64,000 bases of DNA from Anodontia alba (GCA_964016985.1 OZ024836.1:37752152-37816151), one strand, 5' to 3'. Positions 10,335 through 21,377 are shown, counted from the first letter of the stretch. Notes: generated by a model not told the origin, from the letters alone. A program made the numbers and translations.

Positions 10335-10800
10335 CTGCAAGGTCAGGAAACATACCTTTACACATGAGCACCCATTGAAGATTCAGATCAGCCTGCACAT
10401 TCATGCAGTCTGTTCAGAATTTTCACTGGGTGTATTTTGGATAGCCAAGGATGCAAAGTTTCTTCATGTGGACAATGAAAACTCTAACCAGGGCCCAGTT
10501 GTCCAAAGCTAACGACGTTGTTAGTTAATGATTCGTTAAATTTTACATCGAGTGATACGCAGATATGCTGAAATTTTTTGCTGAAAATATGTGAGTAGCT
10601 TTTGCAGTGCAAAAGCTACTCACATTTTTCAGCAAAAAATATCAGAATATTGTGTATAGAATCCGCTAAAACAATTAACGAAATTACCCTTAATGAGCTC
10701 ATTAAGCTAACGACGCTTTGAACAACTGGGCCCAGGCTGCACAGATGCGCAGGCTGATTTGAATCTTCATTGGATGCACATGTCTGAAGGTACCTTTTCT
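10335..10800 (+). mobile_element. K-type repeat interrupted by T10
   Basis: The left part has GAAGATTCAGATCAGCCTGC and the right part CAGGCTGATTTGAATCTTCA, GCACATGTCTGAAGGTACC. A T10 element interrupts at CCAG. ORFs across it are incidental. Confidence 0.6.
10492..10733 (+). mobile_element. T10 MITE, full length
   Basis: Ends GGCCCAGTTGTCCAAAGC and GCTTTGAACAACTGGGCCC. Hairpin centred near 10607. Target CCAGGCTG shows an A/AG duplication. Very similar to the 5958 and 40930 copies. Confidence 0.9.
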
Positions 10801-10952
10801 AGCAAAGGGGCTCATTTGTCAACCAAAAATGAGAGATTGTTTTCTTATATGACTAGACAATCAAAGTATGAGACATGGAAAATAGAAATCACTGCCTGAG
10901 TCTATGGAGTAAACTACTTCTACAGTTTTTGTTATTTTTCGCAGAAATAATC

Positions 10953-11139
10953 AGGGCCCAATTGTTCAAAACATCATTAACTAAACAAACTCGTTTATGA
11001 CAAACTTATTAACTATTGCAGCTAAGGTATTTTCAAATATTTTTGCTGCAAAAATGGAAAAAGCAGACTTTATTTCTATTTCTGGGCTTGTATTTGTGGA
11101 AAAAGCAGACTTTATTTCTATTTCTGGGCTTGTATTTGT
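10953..11139. mobile_element. decayed T10 end plus a 42-bp tandem duplication
   Basis: GGGCCCAATTGTTCAAAAC starts a diverged T10-like piece. From 11056 a 42-bp unit beginning GGAAAAAGCAGACTTTATTT is repeated exactly once more (11056-11097, 11098-11139), probably a recent replication-slippage event. Confidence 0.75.
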
Positions 11140-11164
11140 CTCCCATCAGTTTGTCACATGATTG

Positions 11165-11465
11165 CTCATCTGGGCATCATAGAGCAGTCAGTAATGTGTC
11201 TGACTGAAGATCCTGGAACCACAGACACACATTCCAGTTCAGGCACATAACTTTTGAGGAGTTTTATCATGAAATCATTTATATTGTCATTCTCCCCCTT
11301 CCACTGTTTCAAGAAGAGCAGTTCTCATTTACTGTAGGAAGTGTGCGCAAAGTACTGATTAACTGTTTAGAGGATTAAGCCTGCCCAGAAGAAAGTGTGA
11401 CTAGGTTAACTGACCAGCTTGATATGGCCCTAACAGTGTTGACTGCACAGCAAAATTCCAAATCT
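11165..11465 (+). mobile_element. diverged S1 SINE
   Basis: TCTGACTGAAGATC head remnant, TTTCAAGAAGAGCAGTTCTC body, TTAGAGGATTAAGCCTGCCC and GACCAGCTTGATATGGCC tail blocks in S1 order. Confidence 0.75.
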
Positions 11466-11479
11466 AACATCAAATCAAA

Positions 11480-12423
11480 ATCAAGATCACTTGCCATCTG
11501 TCAATCAGGCAGCATAAGATGTCTGTCCATCCAGTCCGCTCACCATCTGTCCTTCAGGCAGCATGACATGTTTATCCATCTAGTCAGCTCATCATCTGTT
11601 AATCAGGCTGCATGATATGTCTATCCATCCAGTCAGCTCACCATCTGTCTGTCAGGCAGCATGACATGTCTATCCATCTAGTCAGCTCACCATCTGTCTG
11701 TCAGGCAGCATGACATGTCTATCCATCTAGTCAGTTCACCATCTGTCCATTAGGCAGCATCACATGTCTATGCATTCAGTAAGCTTACAATCTGTCCATC
11801 AGGCAGCTTGATATGTCTGTCCATCCAGTCAGTTCACCATCTTTCCATCAGACAGCATGATATGTCTATCCATCCAGTTGGCTTGCCATCTGCCCATCAG
11901 GCAGCAGTACATGTCTATCGATCCAGTCAGCTAACCATCTGTCCAACAGGCAGCATGACATGTCTATTCATCCAGTCAGCTCACCATCTATCCAACAGGC
12001 AACATGACATGTCTAACCATCCAGTCAGCTCACCAACAGCCCATCAGGCAGCATGACATGTCTGTGCATTCTGTCCATCCAGTCAGCTCACCATCTGTTC
12101 ATCAGGCAGCATGACATGTCTATCTATCCAGTCAGCTCACCATCTGTCCATCAAGCAGCATGACATGTCAAGCCATCCAGTCAGCTCACCATCTGTCAAT
12201 CAGGCAGCATGACATGTCTATCCATCTAGTCAGCTCACCTGTCCATCAGGTAGCATGACATGTATCCATCCAGTCAGCTCACCATCTGTCCATCAGGCAG
12301 CATGACATGTCTATCCTCCAGTCAGCTCATCATCTGTCCATCAGGTAGCATGACATGTCTATCCATCCAGTCAGCTCACCATCTGTCTATCAGGCAGCAT
12401 ATGTCTATCCATCCAGTCCACAC
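11480..12423. repeat. 49-bp minisatellite, left block
   Basis: The monomer is CAGCTCACCATCTGTCCATC + AGGCAGCATGACATGTCTAT + CCATCCAGT. Copies start at 11634 and 11683, 49 bp apart. About 19 diverged copies. Not a CRISPR array: the repeats are diverged, have no distinct spacers, and the genome is eukaryotic. Confidence 0.95.
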
Positions 12424-13183
12424 TGGTTAATATAAATGCATAGGCGTCATGACAAATGTGTCGGCTTCTAGTTTTGAATGCATCGGCTTCTAAGGAAAAT
12501 GGTGTTAAGTGGCAATGTTTGAAGGTATCTGACAGATTATTTATTTGTTTTACAATTGTTCTTCGATTATCCAAAAGAGACACATGCATTACGGAATGTA
12601 GTATTGAATTACCTTATGATCTGGTATGAAGGTGTGTGAGTCGCTTGCTTCTGCAGGATTCCATAGTCGGAAGATCTAAGGCTATGTCACTGATGAACAA
12701 TGTCTGCCTCCTTTCATTGCAAATTTATACAAATTCACATTCAAGTTTGAATTTTTAATTTGTGGTAGAAGTCTCAGCATTGTAAATGATTTAGAAGCCA
12801 CTAAAATTGTATTGAAAATTCAAAACCAAATTATCAAGCAGAGATCTGACATTAAATGGGTGAATGCCTTTCGATCTGATAATCTTCGTTTACAATTTCC
12901 TGGTCAGTAGACAGGCTTAGAACACGTATTTCAGAAGGAAAAATGAAAAAAGGGGCAATTTATGAGAAGTTACATTCTCATTCTGCTTTCAGTGTGGGTC
13001 TATTTTTTCATTTTGAAATATGGAGACTTTGCCTTATTGTAGATGAAAAGGCAAATCAATATTACACTTCTTAAGGCATGTGTCCCTTTTGGACAATTGA
13101 AGAACAATTGTAAAACAAATAAATAATCTGTCAGTTACCCTCAAAGATTTGTCTCAAAGCCTATGCATTTATATTGACCAGTG
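12424..13183. mobile_element. 760-bp fold-back element inside the minisatellite
   Basis: Termini CACTGGTTAATATAAATGCA (left) and TGCATTTATATTGACCAGTG (right) are inverted copies. Pairing continues inward: 12524-12592 matches 13073-13139 in inverse (CAGATTATTTATTTGTTTTA with TAAAACAAATAAATAATCTG). The middle is unique with no transposase ORF. Array sequence resumes after 13184. Confidence 0.85.
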
Positions 13184-13790
13184 TGCAGACAGCTGATCAT
13201 CTGTCCATCTAGCAGTATAACATGGCTATCCATCCAGTCAGCTCACCATCTGTCAATCAGGTAGCATGACCTGTCTGTCAATCTAGTCAGTTCATCATCT
13301 GTCCCTTTGGCAGTAAGGCAGCATGATGTGTCTATCCATCCAGTCAACTCACCTTCTGACCATCAGGCAGCATGACCTGTCTGTCCATCTAGTCAACTCA
13401 CTATCTGTCCCTCTGGCAGTAAGGCAGCATGATGTGTCTATCCATCCAGTCAACTCACCTTCTGACCATCAGGCAGCATGACCTGTCTGTCCATCTAGTC
13501 AACTCACCATCTGTCCCTCTGGCAGTAAGGCAGCATGATGTGTCTATCCATCCAGTCAACTCACCTTCTGACCATCAGGCAGCATGACATGTCTATCCAT
13601 CTAGTCAACTCAACATCTGTCCCTCTGGCAGTAAGGCAGCATGATGTGTCTATCCATCCAGTCAGCTCACCTTCTGACCATCAGGCAGCATGACATGTCT
13701 ATCCATCCAGTCAGCATGGTCTGTCTGTCAATCCAGTCAGCTCACCATCTGTCCATCAGGCAGCATTGTTTTGTCTATCCATCCAGAAAA
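13184..13790. repeat. 49-bp minisatellite, right block with 106-bp higher-order unit
   Basis: The same monomer family as 11480-12423. GGCAGTAAGGCAGCATGATG recurs at 13309, 13415, 13521 and 13627, exactly 106 bp apart, a two-monomer higher-order unit absent from the left block. Confidence 0.92.
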
Positions 13791-14104
13791 TCTGAATCCT
13801 GCAATAAGGCAAAAATTATTAAATGAAGTCTGCTGGAAGGACAGGAGATGGAGGAGTATTTCTATCAATTTTAGCCAAATTTCTAGCTTTGATCTATTGG
13901 TTGAACAGGTGAAATTAACAAGTGTGTTACATTGTATTGCTTTCAGTACCTGAGCATCTTGTGAAAAATGTTGCATGTTTTATGATTTATTTCTCTCTGG
14001 CTGTGAAGATTTGCTGTTTGTGTCTCACTACATTACACATAGTGACTATTGACTTTTAAGAAACATGTATCGGTAACTGCAGAAAATGCAAACTGTAACC
14101 TCTT
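13791..14104. other. unassigned stretch
   Basis: No recognised element. ORFs here are short and start inside the minisatellite. Confidence 0.5.
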
Positions 14105-14520
14105 ATCACAGGACACCTATCAGCTGTGACCTTGACCTCAAGGTTAATTAAGGGGCGTGGATGGTGCAGCATAAAATGTTAGCATAGTTTCTAATGTCAG
14201 GCAAGTATCAATAAGATCAGGCTCAAACTTTAGAAGATATAAACTTCTAAAAATTTTAACCAAAAACTTTTAACAAATATTTTGTTTTCTAAGTCCATGA
14301 CCTTGATCTCAAGGTCACTCGTGGGTGGGGATGGTACAGCATAAGTCTTCAGACTAGTAATAAACATCAGGGCAAGTATGCTCAACTTCCATTTAGAGAT
14401 ACAGGAGTTTTAGCCTTTTAAAACTTTAACCAAAAACTTTCACCTAAGCTGACGCTGGTGCCGACACCAACGCCAACACTAAGGCCGACACCAACGCTGA
14501 TGCCATGGTGACTGCTATGA
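14105..14520. repeat. two diverged direct copies of a GACCTTGA-rich repeat
   Basis: GTGACCTTGACCTCAAGGTT at about 14110 and ATGACCTTGATCTCAAGGTC at about 14296 each lead to GGGCGTGGATGGTGCAGCAT-like and TTTAACCAAAAACTTTTAAC-like blocks. The second ends in a GACGCTGGTGCCGACACCAA low-complexity tail. It looks like a dispersed repeat. Confidence 0.6.
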
Positions 14521-14646
14521 CTCTACCTGTACTTTTGTATAGGCCAGTTGTACAAGGCATCAGTGTCAAAAAAATTGCAATTATAACTAGCAAATACTTT
14601 TGAGCTAAAAAAGTGCCATAAATCAGCAGTACACTATTTACCTTAA

Positions 14647-14873
14647 CCCATTGTATACTGAATAGACTCTCCCACACAATATATTGGAAGACTCCAATTT
14701 CATTTTAGGTAAGTCCGGCTATGAGTTCTACATATTTCTAGAGAAATATTGCTAAACTATTTGCAAACAGTGGAGACCCTGATCAGATGCTGCATTTGGC
14801 AGCATCTGATCTGGGTCTGCACTGTTTGCCAGTTACTCTTTTAAATGTCTCCCAACTACAATTGGTCTACGTG
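14647..14873 (+). mobile_element. T4 MITE, right TTAA mutated
   Basis: TTAA at 14643-14646 then CCCATTGTATACTGAATAGA. Core CAGTGGAGACCCTGATCAGA. The right end reads CAATTGGTCTA instead of CAATGGGTTAA. Confidence 0.8.
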
Positions 14874-15012
14874 TTGATGTGTCTAAAATAGTGGTAGATG
14901 AGTGGCAAACAGTGTAGACCCAGATCAGATGCTACATTCTGTGTCATCTGATCGCAGTCTACACTGGTTGCTCAGGCCTGTTTGTCCCAGTATTTAGGGT
15001 TATTACAGTATA
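14874..15012 (+). mobile_element. 5'-truncated T2 MITE
   Basis: GATGTGTCTAAAATAGTGGT, alpha core (GTGTAGACCCAGATCAGATG) and right end CAGTATTTAGGGTTATTACA. The left end is missing, the T4 element abutting it. Confidence 0.75.
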
Positions 15013-15089
15013 AAATTTGCCATTTGAATTAGCTACATATCCTAAAATATGGAAAGTTTGTTTTTCCATTCATTTTTTGTCTAAATTCA

Positions 15090-15235
15090 TTTTACACAAA
15101 ATTCCTGGTGGGATGCCAGACATTTTGACCCTGATCAGACTGCTCTTTAGGGGGTAATTTGATTTTGATCTATACTGTTAAATTGTCACATTGTCAGAAA
15201 AAAAATCAGGTATACAAAATTCTAGAACATTTACT
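15090..15235 (-). mobile_element. decayed T3 MITE
   Basis: CTGATCAGACTGCTCTTTAG core and GTATACAAAATTCTAGAAC end in reverse orientation. Confidence 0.5.
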
Positions 15236-15894
15236 CAGTTTATCTTGTTCTGTAGGTCTCCCCATACATCACCATAGTGCAGATTATATTTCATTTCCTT
15301 TGGGATCATTGGGCCCATTGAGGTATCTTTGAAAATGAAGTTCTGCTCATGTATACCCTAAAGGGCATAAGTAGTGCTGCAAACTTTATTGCTGCTTATG
15401 AAGAGTCTCAATAAAACCAAGACTCCCATTTTCTAATCTGTAATGTGTTCTTTGTTTCCAAAGGCAATCTTTTTTATGTTTATTTTATTCATCTCATTGA
15501 AAATGTTTTAGTTGTTGTTTGTATGTGTGTGTGTGTGTGTTTTATTTGCATGTGTGTGTGTGTGTGTGAGTGTGTCTTGTGTTTTCTCTTATATTGAGGT
15601 AGGTAATTCATACATTTATGGATAACAGAAGTAGCATATTTAAACTACATGTTAATGTCAGGACATGGCTGTGTTCAGAAGTACAGAAGTTGGTGCATGT
15701 CCTTAAGTACAGGGCAAAACATTCATGATCACTTTGCTCTTCTGAAAGCAGCAGCCAAGTTTACCATGCTAGAATTTGAAAGGTTCTTTTTACTACCTGT
15801 TGATCTATAAAATATTGCAGCAGGTGAGAGCAGAGCTAGGATTTAAGCAAGGGTTCAGCTTTAACCAAATATGTCTGATGTACCACAAACAGAT
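15236..15894. repeat. unassigned, with a (TG)n tract at about 15522-15573
   Basis: The GTGTGTGTGTGTGTGTTTTA and following TGTG tracts form a compound dinucleotide microsatellite. The rest is unrecognised. Confidence 0.6.
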
Positions 15895-16240
15895 CTTTGC
15901 AAACAATGTAGACCTAGAGTTCCCGCAGAGTACAGCATCAGATCTGTGTCTGCACTGTTTGCTATTATTACATATTACATAATTTTTAGATCTGAAATGA
16001 TTATGCAAAAGAGGATATTTGAAAGTTGAAAACCCTGACAGAAATTATAATTTTAGTTCAGTTATATTTTCTGTATAAGTTTGACTGAACCACCACTAAA
16101 TTTACCACAGATGGCAGCCTTATGATATGTACAAAACTACTGTACTTACCCTAGTACTAGGATAAACAGGCCTCTGCAAACAGTGTGGCTCCAGGTCAGA
16201 CGTTGCAGAATGCAGCATTTGATCAGTGTCTTCTTTGTAT
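15895..16240. mobile_element. two core-alpha fragments
   Basis: 15897-15965 (TTTGCAAACAATGTAGACCT to CTGCACTGTTTGC) and 16172-16240 (CTGCAAACAGTGTGGCTCCA to CATTTGATCAGTGTC) are decayed alpha hairpins without clear ends. Confidence 0.55.
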
Positions 16241-16315
16241 GCCATCCATCAATTTTTTTTTATATAAACATCAACAGGTAGTAGAATGGTCTTGTTTATA
16301 TTTCAGGATAAGCTA

Positions 16316-16636
16316 CCATATTTACCCTGAGTATGCGGACACTTCAGCTCCTTCCCAGCAAACACACAATGTCCCAACGTCGTTACAACGTCGCTGCAAC
16401 GTCACGACGTTGCAGCGACGTTCTAATGACATTGTTTGAACGTTCTGTGTTTGCTGGGTTACCATACTTGCTCTAAAATTTGAATAAGTACAGTTTACTA
16501 GAAGATGTGTCTAAACAATGCTGGATGAGTGGCAAACAGTGTAGACCCAGATGAGACGCTGCATTCTGCGGCGTCTCATCTGGGTTTACACTGTTTGCTC
16601 AGGCTTGTCTGTTCGAATACGTACGGTAAATATAGT
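16316..16636 (+). mobile_element. T2 MITE split by T12
   Basis: Left end ACCATATTTACCCTGAGTAT, right end GAATACGTACGGTAAATATA. The hairpin inner stem is GACGCTGCATTCTGCGGCGT. A 105-bp T12 interrupts CTCCTT / ACCATACTTG, which is continuous in other copies. Confidence 0.88.
16354..16458. mobile_element. T12 MITE (105 bp)
   Basis: TIRs CCCAGCAAACACA and TGTGTTTGCTGGG. Internal hairpin AACGTCGCTGCAACGT / ACGTTGCAGCGACGTT. Flanked by TT at 16352-16353 and 16459-16460, a 2-bp duplication judged from uninterrupted T2 copies. Confidence 0.88.
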
Positions 16637-16639
16637 AAG

Positions 16640-17336
16640 GTGTCAAAATAGTTAAGGTAAAAGGATATTGAGAGGTAGATTTTGTGATATTTATCGAACT
16701 GTGAGGTGTACATTTATCGGCATTATTGCCCCCTTACTCCATTAGTGTATGTATTCCTCTCAACCAGACAGACCAAAGGTTGTCTACCTGTTTATCAGGT
16801 GGACTAAGAAAAGAAGAGTTCAATTTCCATCTGCCCATGTTGTCCATATTTGCAATAACCTTATCAAATACTGCATTTACCCAGAGCATTCCAGTGCAGA
16901 ATACTTATGCACTTATCAATGTTTTTCCCAGAGGTGGGCTGGCAGAATTACCCTAGGGAATGAGACATTTTTGAAAATTGGCTGTCTAATTCCCTACTCA
17001 TGAGTCACAAATTTGTCTCGAAAATCCCTTAGGAGTGCAATAAAATTTGCATAATTTCTTCTAAAATTTCTCTTTTAAGTGTCTAATTCCCCACCAACGG
17101 GTCAAAATGTTCTGTTGAATTCCCAGGGATTGGGTATGATTTGGATGTCTAATCCCCCAGGGTATCCCTGCCACCCCTATCTCTAGGGGAAAACAATGAT
17201 AGGTGTATTAGGTTATAAATACAATATTTTTTTCGCATGATCTGAGAACTGCAGCAGCATTTTGGGAACATGACCCATTAACTCATTTTGGTACATCACA
17301 TGAACTGCCATGTGATCAGAGCATCAGACCAATTAC
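16640..17336. other. unassigned, with degenerate GTCTAATTCCC repeats
   Basis: GTCTAATTCCC-like blocks recur near 16984, 17080 and 17149. Overlapping ORFs at 16726-17003 have no recognisable domain and I leave them out. Confidence 0.4.
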
Positions 17337-17340
17337 TTAA

Positions 17341-17558
17341 CCCTTGTCATGCTCACCTTCTGACCATCATAAATTAAGATACCACGCCCACTTCTAATTT
17401 CTAGCCAATCAGATTACTTGATCTGGATTTTTGATAGAAATTCACATATTTAATGACAAACAGTGCAGATCCAGATCAGTTGGCTTCTTCAGAAGCCAAC
17501 TGATCTGGATCTACACTGATTGCTAAGATAGGGCATGTCGTGCTCAGCAAGAGAAGGG
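17341..17558 (+). mobile_element. T1 MITE with a 19-nt minisatellite-identical filler
   Basis: TTAA at 17337-17340 and 17559-17562. The left end is CCCTTGTCATGCT followed by extra sequence: 17351-17369 (GCTCACCTTCTGACCATCA) is identical to minisatellite 13665-13683, then the element resumes with TAAATTAAGATACC. Confidence 0.88.
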
Positions 17559-17607
17559 TTAATTTATGCTATGTCTATTATATACCTTAAAGATCAGTGC
17601 TTAAAGA

Positions 17608-17753
17608 GCCAATCACAACAGTAGCAGATGACGTGATTTAATTTTCTGAGAAAATAAGGCTTGACATTTTATGTAAATTGTCAGCTGAACAGATGATTCT
17701 CATGTAATGCCATGCCTCGTTTTCTTGAAACACACACACACACACACACACAC
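17608..17753 (+). mobile_element. left half of T6 plus (AC)n
   Basis: CTTAAAGAGCCAATCACAAC, AGCAGATGACGTGATT and AAATAAGGCTTGACATTTTA match T6. It stops near CTTGAA, where an (AC)n run (about 17732-17753) begins. Confidence 0.65.
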
Positions 17754-18974
17754 ATTCACACCAAAACATAAAATCGTATCTGCTACAATTTTGAAAGGTA
17801 CTTTAAGGCTTAAGAAGTGGATGGCAACAAAACTGATCAGTTTATTATTCATTTGAATTTGTTGTTAATGGTTATTCATTTGAATTTGTTGTTAATGGCC
17901 TTTTGGAGCAGTTAAGGAGGCAGGAACATGATTAAAAGCATGTCACTTCAACTTTATGATGGCAATATAAACATGCTTCATTTGAAAGAGTGTAATCTGG
18001 AAAAATCAAGACTTTCAGCTGATCCAGCAGTATGGATCAGATTATTAGAAACTTATCTGTTGGAAAAGGATACCATTATTAAAGGGGAACGCAATATAAG
18101 TTGTAGATCTTGGAGTAAAGTGCTTAACAAGCCATTTATTTTGATGCAAGAGTTTTCAAAATCGGCCTTGAAATAAGGAAGTTATGGTGTTTTGATTATA
18201 TTTAAAATGGCTGTCATGGATGCCGCCATATTGTAGGCTTTATGACGTCACACAGCCCTAATTAAATATGCAAAACCAAATTGTAAAGAGTTTTTAAGAA
18301 TAATTTTGCTACAGATTTTTTATAAGCTTTTAATAGGAGAAAGCAGTCAGTTAACTCCCTTGATTACTTTCTGTAAATACCCAGGTCCAATTAACTGGAT
18401 TCCTCTGCTTTTATCATTAATGTTTCCATTAAGTATCACTTCCTTTTCTTTCATAAATCTAATTTTAACAAGGTCATATGCCAATACACCTTCCAAAATA
18501 TTTAAAAGAAACATTTTCTGTGCAATGAAATATATAATATTAATTAATCTTCAATGTGGATATGGAGAAATGTAAAGTTAAGAATTTGTTAAATTCCACT
18601 GATGACCTATGATAAAAGCAGAGGATTCCAGTTAGAAGGACCTGGTAAGTATTTGATCTACCTTGGACTTTACCTGTCAAGGGAGATAATAGAAATACTG
18701 CTGCTATCTCTCATTCTAATGACAAGCAGTCATTTTCCCCAAACTAAACCAACTTTATGAGAATAACTACCTTTATGAAACGAATTTTTAATTTTTATGA
18801 AACCTCATTAAATATTCAAAATGGCGATGCCCATTCCACCAATGTTAAAATATTCAATTGTCTATAATTTACTTAATTTTCCACCGATTTTGATCAAATT
18901 TGTGTCAAAATTCATTGTTTGTAAAGTTTTTTTACTTTAAAGCACAGTGCCTTTTAAGATTGTGTTCCCTTTAA
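17754..18974. other. unassigned; 27-bp tandem duplication at 17845-17898
   Basis: TTATTCATTTGAATTTGTTG is the start of a 27-bp unit present twice in tandem. An 82-codon ORF (17928-18176) and an 89-codon ORF (18306-18575) show no recognised motif. The AAAATGGCKGTC-type stretches near 18206 and 18820 resemble dispersed repeat sequence. Confidence 0.45.
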
Positions 18975-19190
18975 AGTAAATGTCCTAATATTTCTTACAC
19001 CAAAGTTTCTGACAAAATGACATATGCAAACAGTACTGACCCAGATCAGACTGCTCCTGGAACTGTCTCTGATCAGGTCTACACTGTTTGCCATTTCAGT
19101 AAGCATTTTAAGAAACAACTACAGAAATATCAAAATTTAAGCTAAAAAGGTAAGGAATAAAGAGTTTGAAATTTTAGGACATTTACAGTA
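18975..19190 (+). mobile_element. T3 MITE
   Basis: AATGTCCTAATATTTCTTAC on the left, GAAATTTTAGGACATTTACA on the right. Core ACTGACCCAGATCAGACTGC with an imperfect return arm. Confidence 0.85.
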
Positions 19191-20168
19191 TTTGATAAGC
19201 CCTTCTTCCTTTCTTAATATGGATACCAACACTATGGGATGCTTGAAAAGTTCACTAACTATGTCAATTTTAACATCAGTCCTAGTAAGGAAGACTTTTT
19301 ACAAATGCTTAGATTTGTAATCATCTAACATGGTATAAATTTCTTAAATAAACATGCACACATGCATGACTGCACACACATACATGTACACTTATAGCCA
19401 AAACTGAATGATATATATGTAGCTTAAGCTAGTGTTTCTATCTATCAAAATATCTTCATATCTTCCTATATTTATATCATACCTCCAGATAAATTATTTT
19501 TCTTGCTTCTCTGCAAAACAATATATTGTGGGTACTAATTAATGATACACTTCTAATGAGTTCCCACAACATACATGTATGCTTTTGTGTATAAACTTGG
19601 ACCCAGTATACACTGGACTAGTAACTATGGTACACGGCAGGTATTGTATTTACCGGTACTGGAATATGTTGTCATGGCTGAGTTTTCATAATTTTGTATG
19701 ATGAAATTTAAATGCTCATATTTTATTTATTTCTCCAAATATCTGAGATTTGTTTTCAAAAAGCAATAGTTCAATATATTACTATTAAGACTGCAGCATT
19801 ATATTTAAGGAAATTCAAATATTTTTTGTAAACATCAACAAGAAACCTAAGTACTCATTTTAGCTATTTTCGGGACTTTTAGCCGAAAATCATCAGAAAT
19901 TTACCCAAATTGATGGTATAACTTCAATTTTATTAATTGTGACTTAAAAGTTTCCAACCAGACCTATGATAAACAATTTATTACAACTTCAGTTATTATC
20001 CAAAATAATTTTTAATGACCACAGTGCTGTAAAATAGCACTAAAATAAAGGCAAGACAACATATTTTGGCAGTTCGGCTAGTGACAAGTTCGGATATTAT
20101 TAGGTCCGAGGTATAAATAAGAAAAATATCAATACCTTTTCACTTAAAAAGTATAACTTATCTGGAGT
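19191..20168. other. unassigned, with short T8 at 19512-19590
   Basis: ATATTGTGGGTACTAATTAA and CTAATGAGTTCCCACAACAT form a decayed gamma hairpin. The remainder is AT-rich with no gene. Confidence 0.5.
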
Positions 20169-20546
20169 TACTGTATTTGACCTTATTACCGCATTGTACG
20201 CTTTGATTTTTCAAAATTACTTGGAAAACTTGTGGTAAAATATTTATCTACCCACTGAGGATACACTTAACAAAAGATTAGCAAAGGACTTATTTCATGA
20301 TGTTTATGTGATTTTTTTTATCTGATTTTCTTTATAAAAGCATATATTATGGGTACTCATTTGAAATGCCTGTTATGGGTATTCAATTGAATTGCCTCAA
20401 CAAGTTGAGGCAATTCAAATGAGTACCAACAACATATGCTTTTATAAAATAGATAAAAATAATACAGGCTGCAATCTGAAGACTACGAAATTACTTGACT
20501 GTGCGCTTATAGGGGTATGTGCGATAATCAGGTTGAATACGGTATG
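20169..20546 (+). mobile_element. T14 MITE (core gamma)
   Basis: TIRs TACTGTATTTGACCTTATTA and the complement of ATAATCAGGTTGAATACGGT. The core at 20338-20445 holds GCATATATTATGGGTACTCA and its inverse, with a partial arm duplication. Same ends at 43376-43712 and 55215-55868. Confidence 0.8.
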
Positions 20547-20701
20547 TTTATATACTGTAAAACACTTAATTTGGCTGTCACTTTAATTTGGCGCTATTGG
20601 TGATCAATGCAAAAACTGCTAGTTTGAATATAAAAATCAGTCATTATTCAGTTTTCAGTAAATGCCACAGTATATAGTGTGGCTTACATCTGAAGTATAA
20701 A

Positions 20702-20908
20702 CCCTTGTCATGTTGAGCCTGGATATACCCTGCCTTTGCAAACAGTATAGATCCAGATCAGTTGGCTTCTGAAGAAGCCAACTGATCAGGATCTGCACTG
20801 TTTGCCATAAGTATGTGTGAATTTATAGCAACAATCCTGATCAAGTAATCTGATTGGGTGAAAATTAGAAGTGGGTGGGGCAGCTTAATTTATTCAGCAT
20901 GACAAGGG
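20702..20908 (-). mobile_element. T1 MITE
   Basis: CCCTTGTCATGTTGAGCCTG to TTCAGCATGACAAGGG, right TTAA at 20909-20912, left TTAA mutated to ATAA. Core GTTGGCTTCTGAAGAAGCCA. Confidence 0.88.
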
Positions 20909-21105
20909 TTAAAATGCACAAACAAGCACTTCCCGTCATACTGCCAAACTTTGATGCCACAGATATTAAGCGTTTTACAGTAATAGTCTATTTCCGCTTT
21001 GTTGCTTTCTATGTCATCTTTCACCCATGTATGTTGTAATCACTCTTGCTTGTTGTAGCAGATTGCTTTACCTATCTTTAATGTTGTCAGACTCTTTTTC
21101 TACAG

Positions 21106-21321
21106 AGGACAATCCATGTACCAGTCTAAAATGTCCACCCAATCGGGACTGTAGCATAGATCACATGGGACATGCCAGGTGTGTGTGTCCCATGCCCTGT
21201 CAACAGATGATGCAGCTTGTGTGTGGTAGTGATGGTGTAACTTACGACAATCCGTGCGAATTGAAGAGACAGACCTGCTTACAAAACACCTATGCCACGC
21301 TTGCACATATAGGACCATGTG
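21106..21321 (+). CDS. single FOLN-Kazal exon of a secreted or extracellular-matrix protein
   Basis: This 216-bp exon lies between a polypyrimidine acceptor (GACTCTTTTTCTACAG, ending 21105) and a donor (GTGGTAGG; GT at 21322). It is open throughout. The translation starts with a follistatin-N-like module (NPCTSLKCPPNRDC, then ARCVCP) and continues into a Kazal domain (PCQQMMQLVCGSDGVTYDNP, CELKRQTC, IGPC) with the expected CGSDGVTYDNPC signature and cysteine spacing. Both introns are phase 1, so the exon is symmetric and can be gained or lost without a frameshift. FOLN-Kazal pairs occur in follistatin, agrin, FSTL and SPARC-related proteins; which one this is cannot be told from one exon. Kazal modules often inhibit serine proteases but in matrix proteins are frequently structural. 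I found no neighbouring exons, so the gene would have long introns on both sides. The short upstream ORF start at 21027 is not used. Confidence 0.88.
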
Positions 21322-21377
21322 GTAGGCATTTCTCACATGCCCTCACCATGATTACTGGGGATGTAGTGTGAATCAAC

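Noticed and set aside
11480..13790. A CRISPR-like regularly repeated array
   Set aside because: Units are contiguous 49-bp minisatellite monomers that differ from one another, with no unique spacers or cas genes, in an animal genome. The same applies to 51262-54620.
17928..18176. 82-codon ORF as a host exon
   Set aside because: No recognised domain, no convincing splice sites, and it lies in repeat-like sequence.
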